NCBI RefSeq assembly: GCF_017491605.1
Contig: NZ_JAFGYY010000004.1
Span: forward strand, 224,011-288,010
DNA length: 64,000 bases
Direction of reading: 5' to 3'
Source: Pseudomonas sp. 30_B
GTDB taxonomy: Bacteria > Pseudomonadota > Gammaproteobacteria > Pseudomonadales > Pseudomonadaceae
How positions within the stretch are numbered: position 1 is the first letter of the stretch; each line of letters starts with the position of its first letter. Of this stretch, positions 43,058 through 51,589 are shown in pieces. Under the pieces are notes generated by a model that ran no database searches, was not told where the DNA came from, and worked only from the letters and a program-made list of their open reading frames with translations. Position numbers and translations under genes: made by a program.

Positions 43058-44855
43058 GGGTGTGGGCGTTCACTTCATCGGCGATGTGCTGCGGCACCGC
43101 CACCGGGAATTCCAGCAACTGCTGGGCGAAGGCCTTGCCTTGCGGGTCGATGCGCAGGCTGGCGACGCCGCCGCCGCCCAGGGCGTTCTCCAGCAGGAAG
43201 TTCAGGCTGTGCGTGCCCGGCAGGTGCCAGCGGCTGACGCGGCCAAGCTGCGGGTCGAGCACGTGCTGCATCCACTCGGCCACCGCGCCTTCGCTCAGCG
43301 CCTCGGCGATCCACGGCAGGTATTCGGGCCGGCGCGCCATGACGCCGATGTTGCTGTGGTTGCCTTTGTCGCCGGAGCGCGCCACGGCCAGCTTCACCAG
43401 CGGTACGCTGGCCTGGGCCGGGCCTTTCGCGGCGGCAACCGGGAGGTCGTCGGTCAGCGCTGCGGGGTCGAAGTGCTCGATGTGCGGCAGGGCGACCGGC
43501 TGGCGCTCACCGTCGATATCCACCGCCAGTTCGCAGCGGTCCTTGTCGATCAGGAAGGAGAACAGGCGGATCACCGGGTACACGGTCGGGCGACCGCCGA
43601 CGATGCCGGTCAGGCCCGGCGCCATGCCGGTGGCAGCCTGGGCGATCTCGCGGGAGAACAGCACCAGGGCTTCCTTGCGGCTGTGGCGCACGGCGAGCTT
43701 CACCACGATCTCGCGGCTGTCGCCACGGCGGCCGTGCGGGCCGTAGGTGGCCTCGCTGCCGAGCAGTTCGACGCTCACCTCGCGGTACGGGTCCCAGCCG
43801 CGTTCCATGAGGATTTCCTCGGTCTTGGCAATGATTGCCTGGCTGACCCGCTCGGCCTTCTTCACCGCGTCGATGCCGGCGATCAGGCAACTGGCGGTGC
43901 AGCGGAAACCATCCGGGTAGGTGGCGCTGACCTTGTACTGCCCGGTCGGCGGCAGGCCGCGCGCGCCGCTGACGGCCACGCGGTTTTCGCCGACCTGGGC
44001 GAGCTGTACCTGGGTGAAATCGCAGACCACGTCGGGCAGCAGGTAGGCGCGCGGGTCGCCGATCTCGTAGAGCATCTGCTCGCCCACCGACAGCGGCGTC
44101 ACCAGCCCGCCGGTGCCCTGCGGCTTGGTCACCACGAAGTCGCCGCTGGCCTGTACTTCGACGAGGGGGAAGCCGATGTGCTCGTAGTCCGGCACGCTTT
44201 CCCAGTCGGTGAAGTTGCCGCCGGTGCACTGCGCGCCGCATTCGATGATGTGCCCGGCCAGCGCGGCCTGGGCCAGTTTGTCGTAGTCGTTCCAGGCCCA
44301 GCCGAATTCGTGCACCAGGGCGGCGCTGACCACCGCGCTGTCCACCACGCGGCCGGTGATGACGATGTCGGCGCCAGCTTTCAGCGCCTCGACAATGCCG
44401 GGCGCGCCGAGGTAGGCGTTGACCGACACGCATATCGGCGGCAGCGGCGCGCCTGAGAACATCTCGCGGATGCCGGCTTTGGCCAGTTCGCCCAGGCGCG
44501 GCTGCAGGTTGTCGCCGTGCACCACGGCAATCTTCAGCGCCACGCCGGCCTTCTCGCAGGCGGCGGCCAGGGCGCTGGCGCAGGCCTGCGGGTTCACTCC
44601 GCCGGCGTTGCTGATCACGCGTATCCGTTTTGCGGCGATATCGCCCAGCAGGGGTGTCATCACTTCGACGAAATCGGTGGCGTAGCCTGCCTCGGGATTC
44701 TTCAGGCGGGCGCCGGCCATGATCGACATGGTGATTTCGGCGAGGTAGTCGAAGACCAGGTAATCCATCTGCGCGCCGCGCACCAGCTGGGCGGCGGCGG
44801 TGGAGGTGTCGCCCCAGAAGGCGGAGGCGCAGCCGATACGTACGGTTTTAGTCAT
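43053..44855 (-). CDS. atuA: Acyclic terpene utilisation protein AtuA (DUF1446)
   Basis: A 600-residue protein of the AtuA family: an N-terminal DUF1446 domain (about 1-450; [40 protein letters not shown]) and a C-terminal ferredoxin-like AtuA domain (about 485-595; [18 protein letters not shown] in pattern). It is essential for growth on citronellol/geraniol in known systems but its catalytic role is unassigned; hydratase or lyase action on the CoA ester has been suggested. The start is the ATG at 44855; an ATG at 44900 lies inside an AtuR operator. The last five bases overlap the REP pair. Confidence 0.9.
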   Translation of the reverse strand: MTKTVRIGCASAFWGDTSTAAAQLVRGAQMDYLVFDYLAEITMSIMAGARLKNPEAGYATDFVEVMTPLLGDIAAKRIRVISNAGGVNPQACASALAAACEKAGVALKIAVVHGDNLQPRLGELAKAGIREMFSGAPLPPICVSVNAYLGAPGIVEALKAGADIVITGRVVDSAVVSAALVHEFGWAWNDYDKLAQAALAGHIIECGAQCTGGNFTDWESVPDYEHIGFPLVEVQASGDFVVTKPQGTGGLVTPLSVGEQMLYEIGDPRAYLLPDVVCDFTQVQLAQVGENRVAVSGARGLPPTGQYKVSATYPDGFRCTASCLIAGIDAVKKAERVSQAIIAKTEEILMERGWDPYREVSVELLGSEATYGPHGRRGDSREIVVKLAVRHSRKEALVLFSREIAQAATGMAPGLTGIVGGRPTVYPVIRLFSFLIDKDRCELAVDIDGERQPVALPHIEHFDPAALTDDLPVAAAKGPAQASVPLVKLAVARSGDKGNHSNIGVMARRPEYLPWIAEALSEGAVAEWMQHVLDPQLGRVSRWHLPGTHSLNFLLENALGGGGVASLRIDPQGKAFAQQLLEFPVAVPQHIADEVNAHTL

Positions 44856-44891
44856 TGTTCTGCCCGTGACGTTGGGTGATGGAACGACATT

Positions 44892-44909
44892 ACCAAGCAA
44901 GCGCTTGGT
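44892..44909. promoter_or_regulatory. AtuR operator 1 (atuA-proximal)
   Basis: ACCAAGC-AAGC-GCTTGGT is a perfect 7-bp inverted repeat with a 4-base spacer, 37 bp upstream of the atuA start. AtuR is known in P. aeruginosa to bind two inverted repeats in the atuA-atuR gap. Confidence 0.85.
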
Positions 44910-44949
44910 TGAAAAGAGTGGGATTTACGACAACCCCAACCAATGGATG

Positions 44950-44967
44950 GCCAAGCGCTTGCTTGGT
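44950..44967. promoter_or_regulatory. AtuR operator 2 (atuR-proximal)
   Basis: GCCAAGC-GCTT-GCTTGGT is the reverse complement of operator 1 with one mismatch, centred 58 bp from it. It overlaps a candidate atuR -35 box (TTGCTT, 44959-44964) whose TACATT -10 lies at 44983-44988, so it should mediate autorepression. Confidence 0.85.
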
Positions 44968-45066
44968 AGGTCTCCGCGGGCTTACATTTCGTCAGACAAC
45001 ACAAGCACTTGCGGGCGTTTCGATGAGTCGCCGCGAACAGATGAGCCGGATGGGGAGAGAGACAGC

Positions 45067-45687
45067 GTGGATGACCGCAAAGCCCGCGAAGTGATGCTGG
45101 AGCTGATCGGGACCGGGCAGATCACCGACCCGGAGAGCGCCCGTGGCAAGCTGCTGCAGACCGCCGCGCACCTGTTCCGCAGCAAGGGCTACGAGCGCAC
45201 CACCGTGCGCGACCTGGCCGGCGCGGTGGGTATCCAGTCCGGCAGCATCTTCCATCACTTCAAGAGCAAGGATGAAATCCTCCGCTCGGTGATGGAGGAA
45301 ACCATCCTCTACAACACCGCCCTGATGCGCGCCGCCCTGGCCGAGGCCACGACCCTGCGCGAACGCCTGCTGGCGCTGATCCGCTGCGAACTGCAGTCGA
45401 TCACCGGCGGCACCGGCGAGGCGATGGCGGTGCTGGTCTACGAATGGCGCTCGCTGTCGGACGAGGGCCAGGCCTATATCCTCAGCCTGCGCGACATCTA
45501 CGAGCAGATGTGGCTGGAAGTGCTGGAAGAGGCGCGCCTGGCGGGCTACAGCCAGGGCGACCCGTTCATCCTGCGGCGCTTCCTCACCGGGGCGCTGTCC
45601 TGGTCCATCACCTGGTACCGTCCCGACGGCAGCCTGACGCTGGATGAGCTGGCGGAGCAGGCGCTGTTGCTGGTCATGCGCGACTGA
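45067..45687 (+). CDS. atuR: TetR-family repressor of the atu cluster
   Basis: A 206-residue repressor. The N-terminal HTH (TTVRDLAGAVGIQSGSIFHHFKS in pattern, about residues 47-72) is followed by a C-terminal ligand domain expected to bind a terpenoid acyl-CoA. The start is GTG at 45067, preceded by GGGGAGAG; no in-frame ATG fits, and the open frame upstream runs through the operators. It is divergent from atuA with two operators between, the arrangement known for AtuR. Confidence 0.9.
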   Translation: MDDRKAREVMLELIGTGQITDPESARGKLLQTAAHLFRSKGYERTTVRDLAGAVGIQSGSIFHHFKSKDEILRSVMEETILYNTALMRAALAEATTLRERLLALIRCELQSITGGTGEAMAVLVYEWRSLSDEGQAYILSLRDIYEQMWLEVLEEARLAGYSQGDPFILRRFLTGALSWSITWYRPDGSLTLDELAEQALLLVMRD

Positions 45688-45709
45688 GCTACGGAGTTGG
45701 GGGAAATCG

Positions 45710-45773
45710 ATCGCGGACGGAGTCCGCTTCTACCGAATCTGGCATATGGGTAGGAGTGGACTCCGTCCGCGAT
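45710..45773. repeat. REP-type inverted pair, family B copy 2
   Basis: ATCGCGGACGGAGTCCGCTT at the left and AGTGGACTCCGTCCGCGAT at the right, 14 bp apart, between atuR and the CPBP protease gene. Confidence 0.87.
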
Positions 45774-45797
45774 AGCTCACCGGCGGTATCGATCGGT

Positions 45798-46562
45798 TCA
45801 GAGAATCCGCAACGGATAGCTGAACAGCAGCAGGTGCAGGCTGTTCACCGCCGCATGCAGCAGCACCGCCACCAGCAGGCGGCCGCTGAAGTGGAAGGCC
45901 AGGCCGTAACCCAGCCCCGCGATGCCCGCGACTACCGCGAACAGTGGATTGATCGGCCAGTGCACCAGGCCGAACAGCACGCTCGACACCGCCACCCCGA
46001 ACAGTGCGCCGAAGCGCCGCACCAGCTCGCTTTGCAGCAGGCCACGGAAGAAGGCTTCCTCGGTGAGCGAGATCACGCAGACGTTGACCAGCATCCACAG
46101 CCAGAAGCCCGGCGGCCATTTCGGGTTCCACACCACCAGCCCGCCGGCCACGGCCACCAGCGGCACGGCGAAGAGGGTGGTGACAATGGCGATGGCGGCG
46201 AAGTCCGGCGAGCGTTTTTCTGTCGCCACCGGCTCGCGGCGCAACCACCAGGCGAGCAGGGTGATACCGACCAGGGCCTTGTCCCAGGACAGGCGCAGGG
46301 CGTAGACAGGAGCGTCAGGGCTGAGCTGGCGCACCGGCCAGAGTGTCCATGAGATGTTGCCGGGCAACAGGTGCGCGGCCAGCGCGACGCTGACCGCCAG
46401 GCACACCAGCCACCAGAGCAGGCGTGGCATGAAATGCTCGCCGTAGAGTGTCCATACGACGTAGACGGCACCGATCAGCAACCCCACCGGCTGGACATAA
46501 CCCAGCGCGAATCCGCAGAGCAACAACACGACGGGCAGCAGCGGCAGGAGCTTCCTGAGCAT
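45798..46562 (-). CDS. CPBP-family intramembrane metalloprotease
   Basis: A 254-residue polytopic membrane protein with about 7-8 hydrophobic segments. It carries the CPBP (Abi) motifs EEAFFRG (about residue 175), FGLVHW and HAAVN, which supply the Glu and His residues of the glutamic-type/metal-site protease. Substrates are unknown; relatives process prenylated peptides or provide bacteriocin immunity. The ATG at 46562 has GGAGG six bases upstream, so the ATG 18 codons earlier is rejected. Confidence 0.85.
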   Translation of the reverse strand: MLRKLLPLLPVVLLLCGFALGYVQPVGLLIGAVYVVWTLYGEHFMPRLLWWLVCLAVSVALAAHLLPGNISWTLWPVRQLSPDAPVYALRLSWDKALVGITLLAWWLRREPVATEKRSPDFAAIAIVTTLFAVPLVAVAGGLVVWNPKWPPGFWLWMLVNVCVISLTEEAFFRGLLQSELVRRFGALFGVAVSSVLFGLVHWPINPLFAVVAGIAGLGYGLAFHFSGRLLVAVLLHAAVNSLHLLLFSYPLRIL

Positions 46563-46662
46563 TCTTTCCTCCATCCAGGAGGCGCAGTCTAGGCAATTTC
46601 CACTATCGCTGGCCATCTTTGACGTCCGTTTTTGGCCGGCCGGTCAGCTACTTGCAGAGGAT

Positions 46663-46833
46663 TTAACGCTTATCGTCGGCGTCCTTGGCGTCCATTTCGG
46701 CGTTGCGCTCATGGATGCGGCGCAACTGTTCCTCGGTGAGCGGAAGCTTCTTCGCCGTATCGCGCAGCATCAGCAGCGCCCCGACAATGGAGCCCAGGGC
46801 GAGGGCAATGATCAACCAGGCATACCAGGGCAT
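46663..46833 (-). CDS. Small membrane protein, DUF2897 family
   Basis: A 56-residue protein reading MPWYAWLIIALALGSIVGAL..., with one N-terminal membrane helix (about 4-22) and a charged cytoplasmic tail ending in EMDAKDADDKR. It matches the DUF2897 family of small Pseudomonas proteins of unknown function. A GGAG site lies about 10 bases upstream of the ATG. It lies between the CPBP gene and the YeeE/YedE gene. Confidence 0.75.
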   Translation of the reverse strand: MPWYAWLIIALALGSIVGALLMLRDTAKKLPLTEEQLRRIHERNAEMDAKDADDKR

Positions 46834-46915
46834 GGTTCCGTCTCCGACAGTGGCTGTAGGTCTTAACGATACGCTGGCGGGGTGGGGTTGTCAGGCGCGG
46901 GCCGGTCGCAGATGT

Positions 46916-47839
46916 CTATTTCATCCACTGCATCAGCCGGAGCGCGAGGACGATGCTCAGGCACATAAAGCCGAAGGCCACCCACGCGTTCGGCCAGAGC
47001 AGCGGCATGCCGAACAGGATCAGGCTGTCGTTGCCGCCCGGTACCAGCCTGGCGCCGGCGCCCATCAGCAGTCCGCCTGCGAGGCAACGCACGATGTCGG
47101 GCCCGTGCGGCCAGCGCCGTTGCCAATTCCCGGAAAGCCAGCCGCCGAGCAACGCGCCGACGAACAGGGTCGGCAACAGCAGGCCGCGAATGCCCAGGTG
47201 CATGAAGCGGCCATCGGCCAGTTCGTTCAGCAGATCGGTGTAGTTCCATGGGCCAACCGTGACGAAGAGCCCCAGAAAGCACATGGCGATGACCAGGGTC
47301 GCCAGGTGCGCGGGCCAGGGCGCGCTGCCCAGGCGCCGCGCGCCGTGGACGAGCCAGCCGGCGCGTAGCGCCAATGGCAGCAGGACCAGTGCCGGCAGGG
47401 TCGCTGGAAGGTTCCACAGCCAGCTCGAAAGCGGCATGGGTTGGCTCTCCATCCCCGCCTCCCAACTGCGCAGTAGCAGGCAGCCGCCAAGAAATCCGAG
47501 CGGTGTGGCCAGCCAGGCCCATTGTCCGGAACCGAGCCGGGCGAGGGTGCCTAGCACGCAGCCACCGTTGAGGGCCGCGCCCAGGCCGAGGAGAACGCCG
47601 CCGGCTACAGCGCTCCAGTGCAGGGGGATGCCCATCGGCACCTGCTGCAGCAGGCCCAGCGAACGCAGGGCCACCAATCCGGCCGTCACCCAGAGCGTGG
47701 CCTCCAGCAAGGCGGCGAAGCGGGTCCAGCGGCGCTTGTGCAACACTTCCTCGATGGCGGCGACCAGGCAGGTGCCGCCACGCTGGATGGCGAACCCCAT
47801 GAGCAGGGCCAGTGTCAGGCTGGGTAGTAGTGTCGGCAT
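46916..47839 (-). CDS. YeeE/YedE-family permease (thiosulfate transporter-like)
   Basis: A 307-residue membrane protein with about 8-9 helices. It carries the paired family motifs GFAIQRGGTCLVAAI (about residue 20) and GAALNGGCVLGTLARLGSGQ, whose Cys residues pass thiosulfate or another sulfur species in the TsuA/YeeE family. No TusA-like partner gene is adjacent. The start is the ATG at 47839; an upstream frame extension to 47932 lacks membrane character. Confidence 0.82.
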   Translation of the reverse strand: MPTLLPSLTLALLMGFAIQRGGTCLVAAIEEVLHKRRWTRFAALLEATLWVTAGLVALRSLGLLQQVPMGIPLHWSAVAGGVLLGLGAALNGGCVLGTLARLGSGQWAWLATPLGFLGGCLLLRSWEAGMESQPMPLSSWLWNLPATLPALVLLPLALRAGWLVHGARRLGSAPWPAHLATLVIAMCFLGLFVTVGPWNYTDLLNELADGRFMHLGIRGLLLPTLFVGALLGGWLSGNWQRRWPHGPDIVRCLAGGLLMGAGARLVPGGNDSLILFGMPLLWPNAWVAFGFMCLSIVLALRLMQWMK

Positions 47840-48129
47840 GGCGCCTGCGTTGTGCAAAGCCGGTCGTGCCGCCGTTTGAATGCGGCAGGCGGTTTCTGAA
47901 GAGTAGATGCCGCGTCTGGCGGTTTGTGACACGCCAATGAAGCTCCGATGAAAATTGAGCTGACCAAAGCCTGTTCGCGCCTGCCCGGCCTGGTGGTCAC
48001 GCGGCTCCGCGACAACCGGGAACGCCTGGACGCTTGGGCTGGCAGAGCATTCCTGCCGGGCGGGCTACGGAAGTCGGAGCGTTTCTGCGACAATATGCGC
48101 CGATTTTTTCGCAACCTCCGAGAGAGCCC

Positions 48130-48828
48130 ATGTCCGCCTGCCAGTCCCCGATCATCGTCGCCCTGGATTTCCCCACCCGCGAAGCCGCGCTGGCGCTGGC
48201 TGACCAGCTCGATCCCACGCTGTGCCGGGTGAAGGTGGGCAAGGAGCTGTTCACCAGCTGCGCCGCCGGTATCGTCGAGACCCTGAACAGCCGTGGCTTC
48301 GAAGTCTTCCTCGACCTGAAATTCCACGACATCCCCAACACCACGGCGATGGCCGTGCGTGCCGCCGCCGAGATGGGCGTGTGGATGGTCAACGTGCACT
48401 GCTCCGGCGGCCTGCGCATGATGAGCGCCTGCCGTGAGACCCTCGAAGCCTTCAACGGCCCGAAACCCTTGCTGATCGGCGTGACCGTGCTGACCAGCAT
48501 GGAGCGCGAGGACCTGGCCGGTATCGGTCTGGACGTCGAGCCCCAGGAGCAGGTGCTGCGCCTGGCGGCGTTGGCGCAGAAGGCCGGCATGGACGGGCTG
48601 GTGTGTTCGGCCCAGGAAGCGCCAGCGCTGAAGGCCGCGCACCCCGCGCTGCAACTGGTCACCCCCGGCATCCGCCCGGCTGGCAGCGCCCAGGACGACC
48701 AGCGCCGCATCCTCACCCCGCGCCAGGCGCTGGACAATGGTTCCGACTACCTGGTGATCGGCCGCCCGATCAGCCAGGCCGCCGATCCGGGCAAGGCCCT
48801 GCGGGACATCGTCGCCAGCCTGGCCTGA
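48130..48828 (+). CDS. pyrF: Orotidine 5'-phosphate decarboxylase
   Basis: A 232-residue enzyme of the last step of UMP synthesis. [13 protein letters not shown] opens the TIM barrel. The catalytic Lys-Asp array is in [14 protein letters not shown] (about residue 60-73) and the phosphate loop is VTPGIRPAG and VIGRPIS. The start is the ATG at 48130 after GAGAG, with length equal to the P. aeruginosa enzyme. A bidirectional terminator follows. Confidence 0.97.
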   Translation: MSACQSPIIVALDFPTREAALALADQLDPTLCRVKVGKELFTSCAAGIVETLNSRGFEVFLDLKFHDIPNTTAMAVRAAAEMGVWMVNVHCSGGLRMMSACRETLEAFNGPKPLLIGVTVLTSMEREDLAGIGLDVEPQEQVLRLAALAQKAGMDGLVCSAQEAPALKAAHPALQLVTPGIRPAGSAQDDQRRILTPRQALDNGSDYLVIGRPISQAADPGKALRDIVASLA

Positions 48829-48845
48829 ATCTTTCTCCAGGCATG

Positions 48846-48873
48846 AAAAAGCCCGCATCAATGCGGGCTTTTT
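48846..48873. terminator. Bidirectional terminator after pyrF
   Basis: AAAAAGCCCGCAT / ATGCGGGCTTTTT with a two-base gap; A- and T-tracts flank an 8-bp GC-rich stem. Confidence 0.92.
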
Positions 48874-48894
48874 CGTTTCTGGCGGCCTGCTTTT

Positions 48895-48975
48895 CGTAGG
48901 AGCGAGCTTGCTCGCGAACGCTTTCATGCCGGATGCAACGGTGTCAGGTGGTTCGCGAGCAAGCTCGCTCCTACA
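48895..48975. repeat. REP-type inverted pair, family A copy 3
   Basis: CGTAGGAGCGAGCTTGCTCG left arm and its inverted copy right arm, about 31 bp apart, immediately after the pyrF terminator. Confidence 0.9.
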
Positions 48976-49024
48976 GGTTGGGCTGGCGGTATGAACACTG
49001 CGGGTTATTCGCCCGGTGAGGAGC

Positions 49025-49089
49025 ATCGCGGACAGAGTCCGCTCCTGCGCAAGCGTGTGGCTCCTGTAGGAGCGGACTCCGTCCGCGAT
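49025..49089. repeat. REP-type inverted pair, family B copy 3
   Basis: ATCGCGGACAGAGTCCGCTC left arm and GAGCGGACTCCGTCCGCGAT right arm, 16 bp apart. It lies 49 bp from a family A pair and 28 bp from the PACE gene stop codon; together they fill the 289-bp gap. Confidence 0.88.
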
Positions 49090-49117
49090 CGAAGGCTGGG
49101 CGCGCTCCAGTCGGTGC

Positions 49118-49564
49118 TCAGCCGTTGGCCTGCGCGATCTGCGCACGGCCGACCCAGCGCTCGCGCACCACGTCGTACACCCAGTTGAAGACGACGGCGT
49201 AGGGCAGGAAGAACAGGATCAGGCCGATATCCAGGATGAAGGCTTCCAGCAGGCTCACCGACAGCCACCAGGCGGCCAGCGGTACCAGCAGGAAGATCAG
49301 CCCCAGTTCGAACAGCGAGGCGTGCAGCACGCGCACCGGCAGGGTGCGGGTGAAGCCCATGCGCTGCTGGGCACGGTCGAAGCCGGCGTTGAACAGCATG
49401 TTCCACAGGGTGGCGATGGCCGAGAACATCAGGGTCATGGCGCCCATGTGGCCGAGGGGACGATCCATCAGCCAGGCCAGGGTCGGCGCGCAGAGGGCGA
49501 CCGCCAGCAGTTCGAAAAGCACGGCATGGAACAGCCGCTCTTTCAGGGTTTTGTTCGGGCTCAT
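49118..49564 (-). CDS. PACE-family multidrug efflux protein (AceI-like)
   Basis: A 148-residue protein with four transmembrane helices arranged as two bacterial transmembrane pair (BTP) domains. The repeated motif starts RLFHAVLFELLAV and RVLHASLFELGLI, including the conserved membrane Glu (about residue 18) required in AceI for proton-coupled chlorhexidine transport. WNMLFNAGFD and FNWVYDVVRERW end each pair. It is divergent from a LysR regulator, the usual arrangement for this family. Substrate is inferred only. Confidence 0.88.
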   Translation of the reverse strand: MSPNKTLKERLFHAVLFELLAVALCAPTLAWLMDRPLGHMGAMTLMFSAIATLWNMLFNAGFDRAQQRMGFTRTLPVRVLHASLFELGLIFLLVPLAAWWLSVSLLEAFILDIGLILFFLPYAVVFNWVYDVVRERWVGRAQIAQANG

Positions 49565-49683
49565 GGGATTCTCCAGATAACAGTTGCAGGCCGACTCCGT
49601 CGGTCCGGCGCCATTATCATCGGTCGACCGGCTGGATCTAAGTTGGATACCATCGGTTAAACCGATGGAAGAGGGCGCCTCCG

Positions 49684-50544
49684 ATGCAATATTCCCCCGA
49701 ATCCCTGCAAGCCTTCGCCGAGGCCGCGTGCCTCGGCTCCTTCAGCGCCGCCGCGCGCAAGCTGGGCAAGAGCCAGTCCACCGTCAGCGAGGCCATCGCC
49801 CGCCTGGAGATCGACCTCGGCCTCAGCCTGTTCGACCGCAGCTCCCGCCAGCCGCAACTGACCGAGGCCGGCCACGCGTTGCTCGGACGGGTGGAGGAGG
49901 TGCTGATGGCCAACGACCGCCTCGGCCAGCTCGCCCAGCAGCTCGCCGGCGGCCTGGAGTCACGGGTGACGCTGGCCATGTCCGATACCTACTCCTCGTC
50001 GCAGTTCGAAGCGCGGTTGGCGGAGATCGACGCGCGCTACCCGGACCTGGAGTTCGAATGGCTGATCGCCGAGCACGGCGATGTGCTCGACCTGGTCGTC
50101 CAGGGCCGCGCCAGCCTGGGTCTGTTGGCGGCACAGCGGGAGTATCCGCCGGACATCGGTTCGGCGACGCTGAGCGAGCAGGCCGAATTCGGCCTGTTCG
50201 TCAGCCGCGACCATCCGCTGGCCAGTCGCGAACAGGTGGAGCGGGAGGATTTGCTGGCGTATCGGGCGCTGCGCCTGAACACCTACCTGGACGACGCCGC
50301 GCCGATGCTCGGCGGGCGCTGCTGGAGCGCGCCGAACTACCTGCTGTTGCTGGACATGGCCGTGCTGGGCTTCGGCTGGATCGAATTGCCCAGCTGGATG
50401 GTGGGACGCTTCGCCGGCGGGCGTATGCACGAGCTGAAGGTCGCCGGCTGGCCGCGCCGGGTGGCGGTGGACGTGATCTGGTCGCGACAGCGCCCGACCG
50501 GGCCAGCGGCCAGTTGGCTGGTCGAGCGGCTGCTGGGACGCTAG
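49684..50544 (+). CDS. LysR-family regulator, divergent from the PACE efflux gene
   Basis: A 286-residue LysR regulator with an N-terminal winged HTH (about 4-62; FAEAACLGSFSAAARKLGKSQ) and a C-terminal LysR substrate domain. It is transcribed divergently from the PACE transporter over a 119-bp gap. The gap contains TGGATACCATCGG and GGTTAAACCGATGG segments with partial dyad symmetry, a possible operator. It is probably the activator of the pump. Confidence 0.87.
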   Translation: MQYSPESLQAFAEAACLGSFSAAARKLGKSQSTVSEAIARLEIDLGLSLFDRSSRQPQLTEAGHALLGRVEEVLMANDRLGQLAQQLAGGLESRVTLAMSDTYSSSQFEARLAEIDARYPDLEFEWLIAEHGDVLDLVVQGRASLGLLAAQREYPPDIGSATLSEQAEFGLFVSRDHPLASREQVEREDLLAYRALRLNTYLDDAAPMLGGRCWSAPNYLLLLDMAVLGFGWIELPSWMVGRFAGGRMHELKVAGWPRRVAVDVIWSRQRPTGPAASWLVERLLGR

Positions 50545-50662
50545 CGTCAGTGACAGTGGAATCACGTGCTGCTTCACAGGAATGCGGACGAAATGTGTCC
50601 GGACCTATGACGGCTGGCGCGGGGCCAGTAGGATCGGAGTTTTCCTAGAGCGAGAGGTCAGG

Positions 50663-51580
50663 ATGCGCGCCAAGCTGGAGAATTGCCTGAAGGCAGTGGA
50701 TGACGTTCTGCTCGGCAAGGAGATTCAGGTCCGGCTGGCGCTCACCTGTCTCCTGGCCCGTGGCCATCTGCTCATTGAAGACCTGCCCGGCATGGGCAAG
50801 ACCACCCTGAGCCATGCTCTCGCGCGGGTGCTGGGCCTGAGCTTCCAGCGCATCCAGTTCACCTCCGACCTGCTGCCCGGCGACGTGCTGGGGACCTCGG
50901 TGTTCAACCGCGAGAGCGGGCAGTTCGTCTTCCACCCGGGCCCGATCTTCGCCGAGCTGGTGCTGGCCGACGAGATCAACCGCGCCACGCCGAAGAGCCA
51001 GAGCGCGTTGCTCGAAGCGATGGAGGAAGGCCAGGTGACCATCGAGGGGGCGACCCGTCCGCTGCCCGAACCCTTCTTCGTCATCGCCACGCAGAACCCG
51101 GTGACCCAGGGTGGCACCTTCGCGCTGCCGGAGTCCCAGCTGGACCGCTTCCTCATGCGCCTGTCGCTGGGCTATCCGGGGCGTGCGGCGGAGAAGGCCT
51201 TGCTGCTGGGCGAGGCGCGCCGCGATCTGTTGCCGCGCCTGGAGCCGATGCTCGACCCGAAGGAGTTGCTGGCGCTGCAAGGCGAGGTGCTGGAGGTTCG
51301 CGCCAGCGATGCGCTGGTGGACTACGTACTGCGTCTGGTCGAGGCCACCCGCAGCCAGCCGGCGTTCGCCCTCGGCCTGTCGCCGCGCGGCAGTCTCGGG
51401 CTGCTCGCCGCCGCGCGTGCCTGGGCGCTGCTCGCCGGCCGTGACTACGCCATCCCCGAGGATGTGCAGGCGGTGCTGCCGTCGGTGGCCGGCCACCGCC
51501 TGCGCGACCAGGCCGACCCCACCGGGCACGGCGGCGGCGCGCTGGTGCAGTGGCTGCTGCGCGAAGTGCCGGCGCTCTGA
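50663..51580 (+). CDS. MoxR-family AAA+ ATPase
   Basis: A 305-residue ATPase with Walker A GMGKTT (about residue 45), Walker B LADEIN, sensor 1 ATQNP and a C-terminal helical lid. MoxR proteins are chaperones for assembly of VWA or envelope complexes. The order moxR-DUF58-tgpA is conserved in Pseudomonas. The start is the ATG at 50663 (MRAKLENCL) after GAGAGG; an upstream ATG at 50582 adds unconserved residues. Confidence 0.9.
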   Translation: MRAKLENCLKAVDDVLLGKEIQVRLALTCLLARGHLLIEDLPGMGKTTLSHALARVLGLSFQRIQFTSDLLPGDVLGTSVFNRESGQFVFHPGPIFAELVLADEINRATPKSQSALLEAMEEGQVTIEGATRPLPEPFFVIATQNPVTQGGTFALPESQLDRFLMRLSLGYPGRAAEKALLLGEARRDLLPRLEPMLDPKELLALQGEVLEVRASDALVDYVLRLVEATRSQPAFALGLSPRGSLGLLAAARAWALLAGRDYAIPEDVQAVLPSVAGHRLRDQADPTGHGGGALVQWLLREVPAL

Positions 51581-51589
51581 GGGCTGGCC

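Noticed and set aside
42075..44456. A 793-codon plus-strand open frame antisense to atuB and atuA
   Set aside because: Same artefact: antisense to conserved genes, no start context, low-complexity composition.
44800..45066. N-terminal extension of AtuR upstream of the GTG at 45067
   Set aside because: The extension would encode the operator region and overlap atuA; the GTG has a good ribosome-binding site and matches the usual TetR length.
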